Shown here: piece after piece, positions 1 to 10,352 of the stretch
Position numbering within the stretch: position 1 is the first letter of the stretch
How the letters are laid out: each line of letters opens with the position of its first letter
Assembly (NCBI RefSeq): GCF_040869045.1
Contig: NC_090319.1
Location: forward strand, 54,284,779 to 54,348,778
From: Eurosta solidaginis
Lineage: Eukaryota > Arthropoda > Insecta > Diptera > Tephritidae
Reading direction: 5' to 3'
Length of the DNA: 64,000 bases
Position numbers and translations under genes: made by a program
Notes under the pieces: generated by a model
Told to the model about the DNA's origin: nothing
Databases searched by the model: none
What the model saw: the letters and a program-made list of their open reading frames with translations, nothing else

Positions 1-161
1 ATGACCAACACAGTCACAGCTTCAATTTTAGTGATCACTACATCTTTAGATTAACATGTCTTTGTATATTTCAAAGTAGTTTCTAAGCTTTCCTAAACAT
101 TTAAGCATATTTTTAATATTTAAGAATTCCTGAGCTTAAAACTGGCTTATAATAATTGAAT

Positions 162-551
162 CATATATATTATTTCTAATTGCTGTTTTTATGTGCGGGT
201 CCCTTTTTCGTTCTTATTTGGAATCCAAATCTATACATAAAGTTTTGGTTGTAAAGATGGAGATTCGGGTTATTAGCGCGCTTTGGGCAATTTGGGTCGT
301 AGTGCTTTTGCTTAGCTATATTTTATTAAAATAATTTGTTAAAAATAAACGATTGTGAACACACAAAGAAATCTATTTGTACTATGGCACTATTGTCAAT
401 ATTTGCACTGCATTACCGGCAGTTGCTACCATACGCCAGATGGCAGAGCAAGCTGTAAATTTTAATTGACTGATAGAACAGCTGATTTCCGTTGATATTT
501 GATAAGATACTTTTATATTGGTTGCGCAAGATGCGCACGGGTCCGGCTCGT
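162..551 (-). repeat. Family A interspersed repeat, copy 1
   Basis: This is a roughly 390 bp member of a family found at least eight times in the window. Read on the minus strand it starts GAGCCGGACCCGTGCGCATC, has CCAATATAAAAG about 40 bp in, and ends near CAATTAGAAATAATATATAT. No long open frame or tRNA boxes are visible. The copy is flanked by an 11 bp inverted repeat, AATAATTGAAT at 151-161 and ATTCAATTATT at 552-562, rather than an obvious direct target duplication. The class is unknown. Confidence 0.8.
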
Positions 552-748
552 ATTCAATTATTATGTTTGTTTAAGAGGAACTGAAAAAGAAACATTTACT
601 GGCATAATATGCAATTAATATAAGCCGGTGTTAAGCTCATCAATTCTTAAATATTAAGCATAAATTGAACACACCATTAAACAAATAAACATTTAAGCAT
701 ATTTTTAACTCACTTACTCATTATAAATATCCTTTTCTTATTTTACAG
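552..748. other. Intronic, nothing recognised up to the osa acceptor
   Basis: AT-rich sequence with a pyrimidine-rich tract (TTTTCTTATTTTACAG) that forms the splice acceptor. No repeat family was identified. Confidence 0.5.
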
Positions 749-976
749 ACAAATACTTCCAGAGGTCAGTCACCTTATCCGCCAACACATGGTCAAAATT
801 CAGGTTCCTATCCAAGTTCATCCCAACAACAGCCGGGCGGTCCGCCACCGCCACCACCACAATCATCAAATCAAGGTACGGCTGCTGCGCAATACTCACC
901 GTATCCACAACGGTATCCAACACCGCCGGGCCCGGCGACAGGCCCAAATCATCGAACTGCCTACTCACAACATCAG
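749..976 (+). CDS. osa: osa (eyelid) internal exon, N-terminal low-complexity region
   Basis: This exon encodes 76 residues of Osa, the ARID-domain subunit that targets the BAP (Brahma-associated, SWI/SNF) nucleosome remodeller in the nucleus. An AG at 747-748 after a T-rich tract precedes it, and GTAATT follows at 977. Both borders are phase 0 and the length is 228 nt. The peptide begins TNTSRGQSPYPPTHGQNSGS, has a short Gln run, a six-Pro run, then YSPYPQRYPTPPG and ends NHRTAYSQHQ. This order matches Drosophila Osa from memory, although the Gln-rich stretch is much shorter here. The region lies upstream of the ARID domain and is expected to be disordered. No start or stop codon of the gene is in the window. 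The call rests on recognised peptide blocks; an alignment was not run. Confidence 0.93.
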
Positions 977-1438
977 GTAATTGTTTAAGGGCATTTAGAA
1001 AAAATGTATATTATGTATGCATGCGGTTAAGATAAAATGTATTGACTTTTCATATTCTCTTTAAGGGGAGGATTGCTGTGGGGAACAAATATAGAATGGT
1101 AGCCTGGTGAACTTCTTTACAAATAGTTCAAGCTGGAAGGAAGTGTTGGGGATGGGTTTGGGGGACTGTTCTGTCGGCGTCGCAGGTATCGACCTCTATG
1201 TCGTTTGACAGTACCTTATAAAAATTTATGTGGAGGTTTAAAAATAAGAGTCATTAGACGACAGTTATTTAAAAACTTCGGAAAGTAAAATATATAAAAT
1301 ACATATAATTATAAAAGTTATCGTTAACTCTTAAGTTTTGAAACGTTGGGGAGCGAACTGCGAATGAGTGATTCCGTGTGGATATAATATAATATTTCAC
1401 AGGAAATTTGTATCAAATTGAAGGTTTATTATTTATAT

Positions 1439-1583
1439 GTGACCCGGCCTATGAAAAGGTGAAAAAAAAGAAATTGCGAGAAACAGCTGTTAAAGATAAA
1501 CAATGCATTTCTTCAGTTTCTTAGTATTTTTTTTTTTTTTTTTTTTTTTTGACTCATAAGCCACCTTTTCATAGGCCGGTGGT
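1439..1583. mobile_element. MITE family B, copy 1 (145 bp type)
   Basis: It begins GTGACCCGGCCTATGAAAAG after an ATAT and ends with the inverted form (GACTCATAAGCCACC, then CATAGGCCGG). The interior shares AGAAACAGCTGTTAAAGATA with the copies at 43595 and 58083 and has a long T run. The left arm has lost the GGCTTATGACTC segment and the right terminus is mutated, so the right-hand ATAT duplication is not visible. Confidence 0.75.
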
Positions 1584-1689
1584 GCACAAGGATTCTTAGA
1601 TTTTCCATATTAGCATATTATGGTTTAATTTCGAAAATAGAATTCTATAGAATTTGAGAGTGTTTTTATGTATTCATTCATTTAATTTG

Positions 1690-1910
1690 CCTATTAAATG
1701 TGAATCAAATGATTTAATCATCCGTGTATATAGAGCGGCAAAGAAGAGGTAGAGAGAAAGAAGAAGAAAGTTGGATTGTGAGGGAGGACTGTTGAGAAAG
1801 TGAGAGGGAGGAAGAGAGGAACAGCGTGAGAAGTTAGGGAAGAAGGTGGAGATCAACCGCTGAGAAAAAGCGATAGGACAAGAAAGATGGAGAAACCGTA
1901 GATCTGTTAA
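1690..1910. repeat. Purine-rich low-complexity stretch
   Basis: AG-rich on the plus strand (runs of GAGAGAAAG, GAGGGAGGAAGAG type). It resembles the purine-rich parts of the ACTAGT-ended family seen near 18 kb and 41 kb, but no termini are visible here. Confidence 0.4.
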
Positions 1911-2599
1911 AGGCATGAGGAGAGCGACCAGTTATGCCATCGGATAGATAAAAAAAAAAAAACGAAACTATATTATGTTTCCCGTTTTTCCTGTTATTTG
2001 TGTGAGAAAATGCCTCAACTTTTATCACCAAAAAAATGAATGTTCCTTTTAAGACAAGCCGGCAAAAAATGTGTTTCAATAAGTTACCCCTTTTTTTACT
2101 ATTTTTTGTACCTCATTTTTACGGATATCTTTATAAGTTTTTCTTTCTTTTACTCTTAAATTAAATCCATTTTTTATTACCCGACTGTCATATATGGATG
2201 GGGCTTTCAACGTCCAATGTTCGCACTTGAAAACCCCAATATTTTCAATATCCACGAAATTTGGTAGAAACGTTATTGTTGTAGGGTACTTTTACTGTGA
2301 ACAAGGGACCGAAGTTTGAGCCGGTTGCGAAATTTCCCTCTTTTCCTCCAGATTATTTTCGATAAATATTTACACCAGCAAATTTTAACTTCCGAAAGAA
2401 AAAATTTTAAGATGACTCATGGTTGTATTTTTTCTGATCCTAAAATCAGAAATAAGAAAAAAATTGTACTAATTTTTGTATACAATTTTTGCAACTTTTT
2501 AAACAAAAAATTTTGTTTTTTTTTGCAATACGTAGGCGATAGAAAAGTAGGCGGTGACGCGCTCCTATGTGGAAAAATTTAAATTCGTTTTAGCTTCGC

Positions 2600-2942
2600 A
2601 ATAATCTGAAGGGGGTTTTAAAAATGTATATAGAGGTTCGGAGTTGGAGTTGGTGTGGGAGTAAGAGTTGGAGTGGGAAGGAGAGTGGCGGCTGGGAGTG
2701 GGACTGAGAGTTGAAGTGCGAGTGAAAGTGAGAGTTGGAGTGGGAGTAGGAGTAAGTGTGGAAAGAGTTGGAGTGGGTGCGGAATGGAGATACATGGAAT
2801 AAGGAATGGACAAGGATAAGAAGAAAAATGTACGATAACGTAAACGAGAATGGTAAAGAGATAGAAGACGAGAAGCGAAACTCATTTTTTAATGTAAGCA
2901 AACCAATTTTCGGGCAGAACAAAGTCTACCGGGTACACTAGT
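2600..2942 (-). repeat. ACTAGT-ended family G, copy with hexamer-like array
   Basis: Read on the minus strand it starts ACTAGTGTACCCGGTAGACT, continues through a segment resembling 18014 onward, then enters an array of CACTCC/TCTCAC-like hexamers (plus strand GGAGTG/GAGAGT). The apparent Ser/His/Thr-rich open frames across the array result from the repeat and are not genes. Confidence 0.65.
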
Positions 2943-3626
2943 CTATGAGTAAATAAAAAACATTGAGTCCAATTCAATTCATTTACTGTATTTTTTTTGT
3001 TTATAATCAATACAACATTTTATTGTAGCAGAGCGATTGTATAAAATAATAACGCAACAAAAAAGTGTAAAAAAAAACAAATAAATCCCGCAGCCGTCCA
3101 TCGCGCAATTAATTAAACAGAACAAAATAATATAGCAAACAAAGTTAATGCAACACAAAACTGCATGGCGAATTCACCTGATATTGACATATTTTTTCTT
3201 TTCAATGATTTTACATTTCAACGCACTTTTCATATATTTTTTTAATTTTTTTTAATATTTGAATTTTCTGTATTTAATGTAAAAAACAAAGTGTGGCAGC
3301 GCATTCGGAAATAATTTTACCGTTAAATAAAAAAAAAATTAATTACTAGCGAGAAAAAAATGATAAAAGAAGATAACAAAAAATAACGCAATTTCCAGGG
3401 ATTTATTTAAATTGAAATATAGATTGTAGAAAAAAATGTTATGAATGAATGATGTGAAAGGTGATGTTGCGGCAATGTGTAATGCAAATTAATTGTGAAA
3501 TGTACAAATTTACAAAATATAAATATGTAAATTCGTATCTACAGTTTCTCAAAACACAAATCGGCAGTGCCGCTCTTTGGATTTTGTAAAAATTTTAAAT
3601 ATTTTCTTGCGCTATATTTTTTTTAT
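2943..3626. other. AT-rich intronic stretch, nothing recognised
   Basis: Very AT-rich with many A and T homopolymers. I see no open frame, inverted ends or similarity to the other families in the window. Confidence 0.5.
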
Positions 3627-5253
3627 TATACTCAGCTGAGCAGAGCTCACAAAGTATATTAACTTTGTTCGCATAACGGTAATCCGTAACGGCATAAACT
3701 AATCGAGATAGATATAGACTTCTATATATCAAAAAAGAAATTCATTTAGCCATGTCCGTCCGTCTGTCCGTCCGTCTGTAAACACGATAACTTGAGTAAA
3801 TTTTGTGGTATCTTGATGAAATTTGGTATGCAGGTTCCTGGGCGCTCATCTCCGATCGCTATTTAAAATGAACGAAATCGGACTACAACCACGCCCACTT
3901 TTTCGATATCGAAAATTTCGAAAAACTGAAAAAGTGTGATAATTCATTACCAAAGACGGATAAAGCGATGAAACTTGGTAGGTGCGTTGACCTTATGACG
4001 CAAAATAGAAAATTAGAAAAATGTTGTACAATGGGCGTGGCACCGCCCACTTTTAAAAGAAGGTAATTTAAAAGTTTTGCAAGCTGTAATGTGGCAGTCG
4101 TTGAAGATATCATGATGAAATTTGGTAGGCACGTTACTCCTATTACAATATGTGTGCTAAATAAAAATTTGCGAAATCGGATAACGAACACGACCACTTT
4201 TAAAAAAAATTTTTTTTAAAGTCAAATTTTAACAAAAAATTTAATATCTTTACAGTATAAAAGTAAATTATGTCAACATTCGACTCCAGTAATGATATGG
4301 TGCAACAAAATACACAGATAAAAGAAAATTTCAAAATGGGTGTAACTCCGCCCTTTTTCATTTAATTCGTCTAGAATACTTTTAATGCCATAAGTCGAAC
4401 AAAAATTTACCAATCCTTGTGAAATTTGGTAGGGACATACATAGATTCTATGACGATAACTGTTTTCTGTGAAAATGGGCGAAATCGGTTGAAGCCACGC
4501 CCAATTTTCATACACAGTCGACCGTCTGTCCTTCCGCTTGGCCGTTAACACGGATAACTTGCGCAAAAAACGATATATCTTAACTAAATTTAGTTCACGT
4601 ACTTATCTGAAGTCACTTTATCCGATATCGAAAATTACGAAAAATGAAAAAAATGCCATAATTCTGTACCAAATATGAAAAAAGAGATGAAACATGGTAA
4701 TTGGATTGGTTTATTGACGCAAAATATAACTTTAGAAAAAACTTTGTAAAATGGATGTGACACCTACCATATTAATTAAAAGAAAATGAAAAAGTTCTGC
4801 AGGGCGAAATCAAAAGCCCTTGGAATCTTGGCAGGAATACTGTTCGTGGTATTACATATGTAAATAAATTAGCGGTACCCGACAGAAGATGTTCTGGGTC
4901 CACATTTTGGTCGATATCTCGAAAACGCCTTCACATATACAACTAAGGGCTACTCCCTTTTAAAACCCTCATTAATACTTTTAATTTGATCCCATATCGT
5001 ACAAACATATTCTAGAGTCACCCCTGGTCCACCCTTATTGCGATATCTCGAAAAGGCGTCCACCTATAGAACTAAGGCCCACTACGTTTTAAATAATCAT
5101 TTGAATTTCATTTGATACACATGTCATACAAACACATTCCAGGGTTACCCTAGGTTCATTTTGCTAAATGGTTATTTTCCCTTATTTTGGCTCCAAAGCT
5201 CTCAGCTGAGTTTGTAATGTTCGGTTACACCCGAACTTAGCCTTCCTTACTTG
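3627..5253 (+). mobile_element. Helentron-like non-autonomous element, family E copy 1
   Basis: It starts TATACTCAGCTGAG and carries a CTCAGCTGAG-type motif again at 5201-5210 near the right end. A hairpin GTTCGG-TTACAC-CCGAAC (5219-5236) follows, then TTAGCCTTCCTTACTTG. Subterminal inverted repeats plus a 3' hairpin close to a fixed terminus are features of Helentron/DINE-1-type rolling-circle elements. The interior contains the ATGTCCGTCCGTCTGTCCGT pyrimidine tract (about 3752) and roughly two units of the 130 bp repeat that is expanded in copy 2. No Rep/helicase coding is present. The superfamily assignment is structural inference. Confidence 0.7.
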
Positions 5254-5256
5254 TTT

Positions 5257-6373
5257 TGTTTTGAATGCTTCGTGAACTTAGAGAAGCACCCACGTAAAAA
5301 CTATACCTTTCACGGTTTAAAATGCGACTTTTTGCGTATTTGTCGGTAATTAGTTATTTTGTAAAAGAAAATTATAATTTAACCACCGAATTAGTTATTC
5401 CAAATTAGCTAAAAAAAAAATGGATTTAAAAATAAGGAAAAATTATTTATGATATCGCCAAAAGAATCCTGCCCTAAATTTCTACCAGAAATTCTATTTA
5501 AATTGAAACTTTCCTCACTTTAAAGAAAATTTTTTAACAAATGTTTTCTTCATTTTAGGTAAGCGTTTTTTCTGAGTATAATTCTGTCAAAAGTATATGA
5601 AATAAATTATTTACTTAAAAAATAGTGGCACAATTTTTCTTTTCGCAACTAATTAGCGACGAATACGCAACAAAATACCAGCTAAGTCGCATTTCGATCA
5701 GTGTAGTATAAATGAGTTTTTAGGAGGGAGCTACGCTAACTTCACGCTCATGAGAAAAGACAGTGGCTAGGTGGCGACTGTAACGTAAAAATTAAAAAAC
5801 TCGTCCGAATATAGAAATTGTGCGTTTTTAATAACTTCCTGACAACCTAGAGGAACTATGAATTTAGCTTTAGAGTTCTATTAAAATGCAATATTTATTG
5901 AAGCAAACTTTTTCTAGATGAGAAAGGGATTGAGATATTTAGAGATCTTTAGAAAATCCTTACAGACGATGTGTAGTCTTGCGACCAATTTTTAAGTTAA
6001 TGCTCATTGATATAGAAATTTGAAACCTTACAAATAGTAAAAGAAAACCTTACAAAGGAAAGAAAACCTTACAAATAATTGAAGGAGAAAAAATTTCCAT
6101 TAAGTGGCGCACGGGTCGAGATAATTAGAAAACTCATACTTCCCGCTGACCCAGGGCTTGCAATTTAAAATGTGTTTACAAGGCCAATTACAGTTAAACA
6201 CATATGTATTACGAAAAGTTTCGCTAGATGTCGCACGGATCTGGATATTTAGGAAAATCGTATCGCTCGGATGAAATATGAAATAAATTTTTGGAAAGAT
6301 TTCCCAATGAGCTAGAAACCTGAAACTTTACGCATAGCTAATAACGCCGAGGCAATGCAACAAATAAGTATAA
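5257..6373. other. Intronic, nothing recognised
   Basis: AT-rich sequence with short repeated CCTTACAAA words near 6030-6080. I see no gene or repeat family. Confidence 0.45.
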
Positions 6374-6753
6374 CAAGCCGAACCCGTGCGCATCTTGCGC
6401 AACCAATATAAAAGTCTCTTATCAAATATCAACAGAAATCAGCTGTTCTATCAATCAATTAAAACTTACAGCTTGCGCTGCCATCTGGCATATGGGAGCA
6501 ACTGCCGGTAATGCAGTGCAAATATTCACAATAGTGCCATAGTACAAATAAATTTCTTTGTGTACTGACAATCATTTATTTTTAACAAATTATTTTAATA
6601 AAATATAGCTAAACAAAAGCACTACGACCAAAATTGCCCAAAGCTCGCTAATAGCCCGAATATCAAGTTTTACAACCAAAACTTTATTTATAGATTTGGA
6701 TTCCAATTAAGAGCGAAAAAGGGAATCGTACATAAAAACAGCAATTAGATATT
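6374..6753 (+). repeat. Family A interspersed repeat, copy 2
   Basis: It starts AAGCCGAACCCGTGCGCATC and runs to CAGCAATTAGATATTAGG. It is collinear with the other family A copies and contains CCAATATAAAAG near its start. The right-hand end has been duplicated at 7272-7365 by the 611 bp tandem duplication. Confidence 0.8.
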
Positions 6754-7880
6754 AGGAAAAACAGCATTTGCCCTTTTTAACTCTGAATGACTGTAACATG
6801 GCTAAATACGACAATCCGATTTGCTTTTGTGTAATACATATAGGACATTTGCACAAAGGATTTATTTACAGACATATGTACATACATACATACTTACATT
6901 GACCGCAAACAAAAATTCATTTTCAATATTTATACTTTTCTAGAATTTATTTATAGACCTAAAATACATAACAAACAAAACTACAATGAAATGTTTGTTA
7001 AATAATAGCTTTAATATTTTGCATTCGAGTTGCAAAAAAGTCTATTGAACTACTATTTACCAGCAAAGCTTAAACATATTGTGGCTAATATTAGCATTTC
7101 TAACAACACTATGCTGTTAGTAAATAATCCCAACAGCAAGCAGCCACACTTATGTTCAAGGCAATGAAGAATATTCCATACACATAACCAGCAGCTTGAA
7201 GCAGAGAGATTATTTCACATACACATATGCTGTCAACAGATAAGAGTGAAGAAGAAAGAGAAACAATCACATATCAAGTTTTACAACCAAAACTTTATTT
7301 ATAGATTTGGATTCCAATTAAGAGCGAAAAAGGGAATCGTACATAAAAACAGCAATTAGATATTAGGAAAAACAGCATTTGCCCTTTTTAACTCTGAATG
7401 ACTGTAACATGGCTAAATACGACAATCCGATTTGCTTTTGTGTAATACATATAGGACATTTGCACAAAGGATTTATTTACAGACATATGTACATACATAC
7501 ATACTTACATTGACCGCAAACAAAAATTCATTTTCAATATTTATACTTTTCTAGAATTTATTTATAGACCTAAAATACATAACAAACAAAACTACAATGA
7601 AATGTTTGTTAAATAATAGATTTAATATTTTGCATTCGAGTTGCAAAAAAGTCTATTGAACTACTATTTACCAGCAAAGCTTAAACATATTGTGGCTAAT
7701 ATTAGCATTTCTAACAACACTATGCTGTTAGTAAATAATCCCAACAGCAAGCAGCCACACTTATGTTCAAGGCAATGAAGAATATTCCATACACATAACC
7801 AGCAGCTTGAAGCAGAGAGATTATTTCACATACACATATGCTGTCAACAGATAAGAGTGAAGAAGAGAAACAATCACACA
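6661..7880. repeat. 611 bp tandem duplication
   Basis: The segment starting TATCAAGTTTTACAACC at 6661 is repeated from 7272 with almost no differences: one substitution (AATAATAGC versus AATAATAGA) and a four-base deletion near 7860 were noticed. Each unit contains the end of family A plus LTR-like sequence (AGCAGCCACACTTATGTTC). The high identity suggests a recent unequal exchange or replication event. Confidence 0.85.
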
Positions 7881-8807
7881 TCACTCACACATACACACGC
7901 ATATATCTAAATAACCAAGCATGAGATAGTACTGTTCCAGAAGGCATGTTTCGTGAAAAGTCTAGACCTTAGGAGAAATATGCGAACGAGGCAACAGAAA
8001 GTAAAAAGTCAATCAATCAAAGCGATAATCAATCAGTTTGATTTAAACCAGGCATGCTTAACCAACGAAACGATATCATTTCGTTACGATAATCAACGTT
8101 AATAAACGAAACGAAGTCATTTCGTTTCGTTTATTAACGTTAAGATCGTCAAATTAACGAAATGATTTCGTTTCGTTTTCTGCCATATCAAAACGAAATC
8201 AAATCGTTTATGTTGATTATTAATTTCAAACTATGCTGGCAAAGCTGATTGATGGCGGAGTCATTAAAGGTGAAAGCATTATTCAAGCTGATTGCAACTT
8301 TTCTCATCAATTTTGACAGTACGAACATTTCTCAGAGTATTTTTGACATTACCACCAACGAATTACACAAACAAATTACATAGAGTTTGTGTGTGTATGT
8401 GCGCTCGTTGTTGCCACCTTACGGCTTCACCATGGCTATAGCATTGCCAGCACAATTCAAACATAAAGTATCACGTTTTCGTTAACGTTTTTAACGTTAA
8501 CGAAAGCTTTTCGTTTCGGTTAAAAACGAGATACAATTTATCTTGATAATTTCTTTATCGATAATATTTCGAAGTGTTTCAACGGAAACGGTGGAAATTT
8601 TTTGATAAACGATTAGCTTAACGTTAAGGTGCATCCCTGATTTAAACACACTAGTAGTGAAGTATAATTGTGTAGTCTACTCCCAAAGTAGTCTAAATAA
8701 AGACCATTTTGCAATACTGAATATTGGAGTTATTTATTCGACAGTTCAGCGATTCGAATGTTAACAGAAGGTGCATAATTATCAGCAGCTCCCAAAAATT
8801 CGTAACA
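7080..8807 (+). mobile_element. LTR-derived segment split by a hAT insertion
   Basis: Parts of this segment match the reverse complement of the solo LTR at 41306-41831: the CAGCCACACTTATG block, CGCATATATCTAAATAACCAAGC, the GTCTAGACCTTAGGAGAAAT block, and after the hAT element the TAGTCTAAATAAAG and CGATTCGAATGTTA blocks, ending CGTAACA at 8801-8807. AATAAAG is a plausible polyadenylation signal. The left end is blurred by the 611 bp duplication. Confidence 0.65.
8049..8639. mobile_element. hAT-type non-autonomous element, 591 bp
   Basis: The ends are CAGGCATGCTTAACC and, on the other strand, CAGGGATGCACCTTAAC. An exact 8 bp target duplication ATTTAAAC flanks it (8041-8048 and 8640-8647). 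8 bp duplications with CAG-type ends are typical of the hAT superfamily. The interior is rich in inverted AACGAAACGAA motifs and carries no transposase. The solo LTR at 41306-41831 preserves the uninterrupted target (GTTTAAATCAAA on the plus strand near 41470), giving an empty-site comparison. Confidence 0.88.
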
Positions 8808-8815
8808 ATATTATG

Positions 8816-9022
8816 AATTTTTCGCCAAGAGTTGGCGCATTTATATTTTTTTTAGGTAATATGTATTTTGTGAAGGGTGTGGCGATGTTTCGCCTACATT
8901 ATTTTCCCAATAATGTGCTTAGTATTGCCACTCTGTTCTTTCTTAATATAATGCTCTACCAATATATTCGTGTTTATGTTGTACGTAAATTTAGCGTCGA
9001 AGCTACAAAAGATTGCGGCTAA
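8816..9022 (+). CDS. Possible small two-helix membrane peptide, doubtful
   Basis: An open frame of 68 codons starting MNFSPRVGAFIFFLG lies just after the LTR end at 8807; an in-frame ATG at 8771 would start inside the LTR. It has two hydrophobic stretches (about residues 7-17 and 35-50) and a basic-ended C-terminus. I do not recognise it. No splice, promoter or family evidence supports expression, so it may be chance. The position directly downstream of an LTR would allow LTR-driven transcription, which is inference. Confidence 0.2.
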   Translation, partial: NFSPRVGAFIFFLGNMYFVKGVAMFRLHYFPNNVLSIATLFFLNIMLYQYIRVYVVRKFSVEATKDCG

Positions 9023-9645
9023 TCATATTTAGTATGTGTCAGCGCATAAATTTTAAATAACTTGCTTTCAACAAATGTGTTTGGAAAGCTTGTGATATTT
9101 TCTTTTGTGCTTTTATAAAGTTATAAATATTTTTTTAATCCTACTTAGAATTAATGCACACTTGCGTACTTTCGGCCTCAATCTTAATAGGTATGTAAAC
9201 TAAGTAATTTCGCCATGTGTCATATTAGCGCCGCACTTGTGATAGATCCTCACTTCTTATTAAGAAGTTTAAGATAAAATACAATCCTATTAAGTTTCCA
9301 GCTACTAGGAGCGACGAAAGTGTCAAATCTCAAAGCAGCAGAATATAGACAGTTTCAAGCCAAGAGCCCAGAGTTATTTCATAACATATACCTTGATAGC
9401 GGCTTTCAATTTGGTCGTCGTACAAACATATTACGTCTACCAGTTCAATCTAACCTAACTATATAGTTAACCCGTTGAAGAATTGGAAAATATGCGTGTG
9501 CCTCTGGGTTTGTGACAGCAACTTCAAGACCAAGAAATAGCCGTGACTGTTTGGATTTACAAACAAGAATGAACAATTCTTTTATTATTCCACGAAGATT
9601 CTAGAAATTCATACACATACAAATACAACTAAAATAAAATACAAT

Positions 9646-9736
9646 CAGGCATGCTTAACCAACGAACCGATATCATTTCGTTACGATAATCAACGTTAAT
9701 AAACGAAGCAAAGTCATTTCGTTTCGTTTATTTATG
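9646..9736. mobile_element. Truncated hAT-type element, 91 bp, target duplication retained
   Basis: It starts CAGGCATGCTTAACCAACG like the 8049 and 60324 elements and ends within GTTTCGTTTATTTATG without the right terminal repeat. An exact 8 bp duplication AATACAAT still flanks it (9638-9645 and 9737-9744). The right arm was therefore lost after insertion or at insertion. Confidence 0.75.
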
Positions 9737-10087
9737 AATACAATAAAATCCACAAATTGCATCAGCTGTTTACATAAACATTTCATGACAGTTTCGTGAT
9801 TTCACGGATAGATGGCGGTGTGAGCCGCCACAACTGATCGACTGCGGCGGTATCTGTGTTACGCACGGAATCACCCTTAACAGCTTTTGTCTTAGTGATT
9901 TAGTGATAGCGGTCGAGCACCTGCCTACGTACGCAGCCGTTTGGTCGAGAATAAGGAGATCCTAAGTTTAATCCACACATAATCGGTAAACACTTTGGCC
10001 AGGTCGCACCCGGTGAACCCCGTTATCAATATAAACTATGCAACCCTTGCGGTAGAAGAAAGCAGTTTATAAGGAAGGCATGAGTCA

Positions 10088-10334
10088 CCCTGGCCCAACT
10101 TCTTCGTTCTGTATACTGTAATAGATTTAACTCTTACCCAGAATCAACACCGACATAGCCAACGTATGCTTGTAACGTGTCCCCACACGACACCAATCAT
10201 CTTTTAAATTACAATGTAGAATCAGCACTTCTAACACTTTTATCTCTCTGGTTCAACCCTGTTGTAACAGCAATGTTATCTTGGACTCCCGTTAGAGGAT
10301 ATTCATGACATGATTTGTGATGGGTCGCACCTAT
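10088..10334 (+). pseudogene. Jockey-like LINE C-terminal remnant (left part)
   Basis: Decayed coding sequence resembling LINE C-termini of the type AQLRSGYC...LNSYLSRI...PHDTN...LGLPLE, also present at 31738-31985. Several frame breaks exist. Its 3' tail was split by the RTE insertion and resumes at 13792 (TGCTACAAT). Confidence 0.6.
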
Positions 10335-10352
10335 TGGATGGGGCGTATTACT

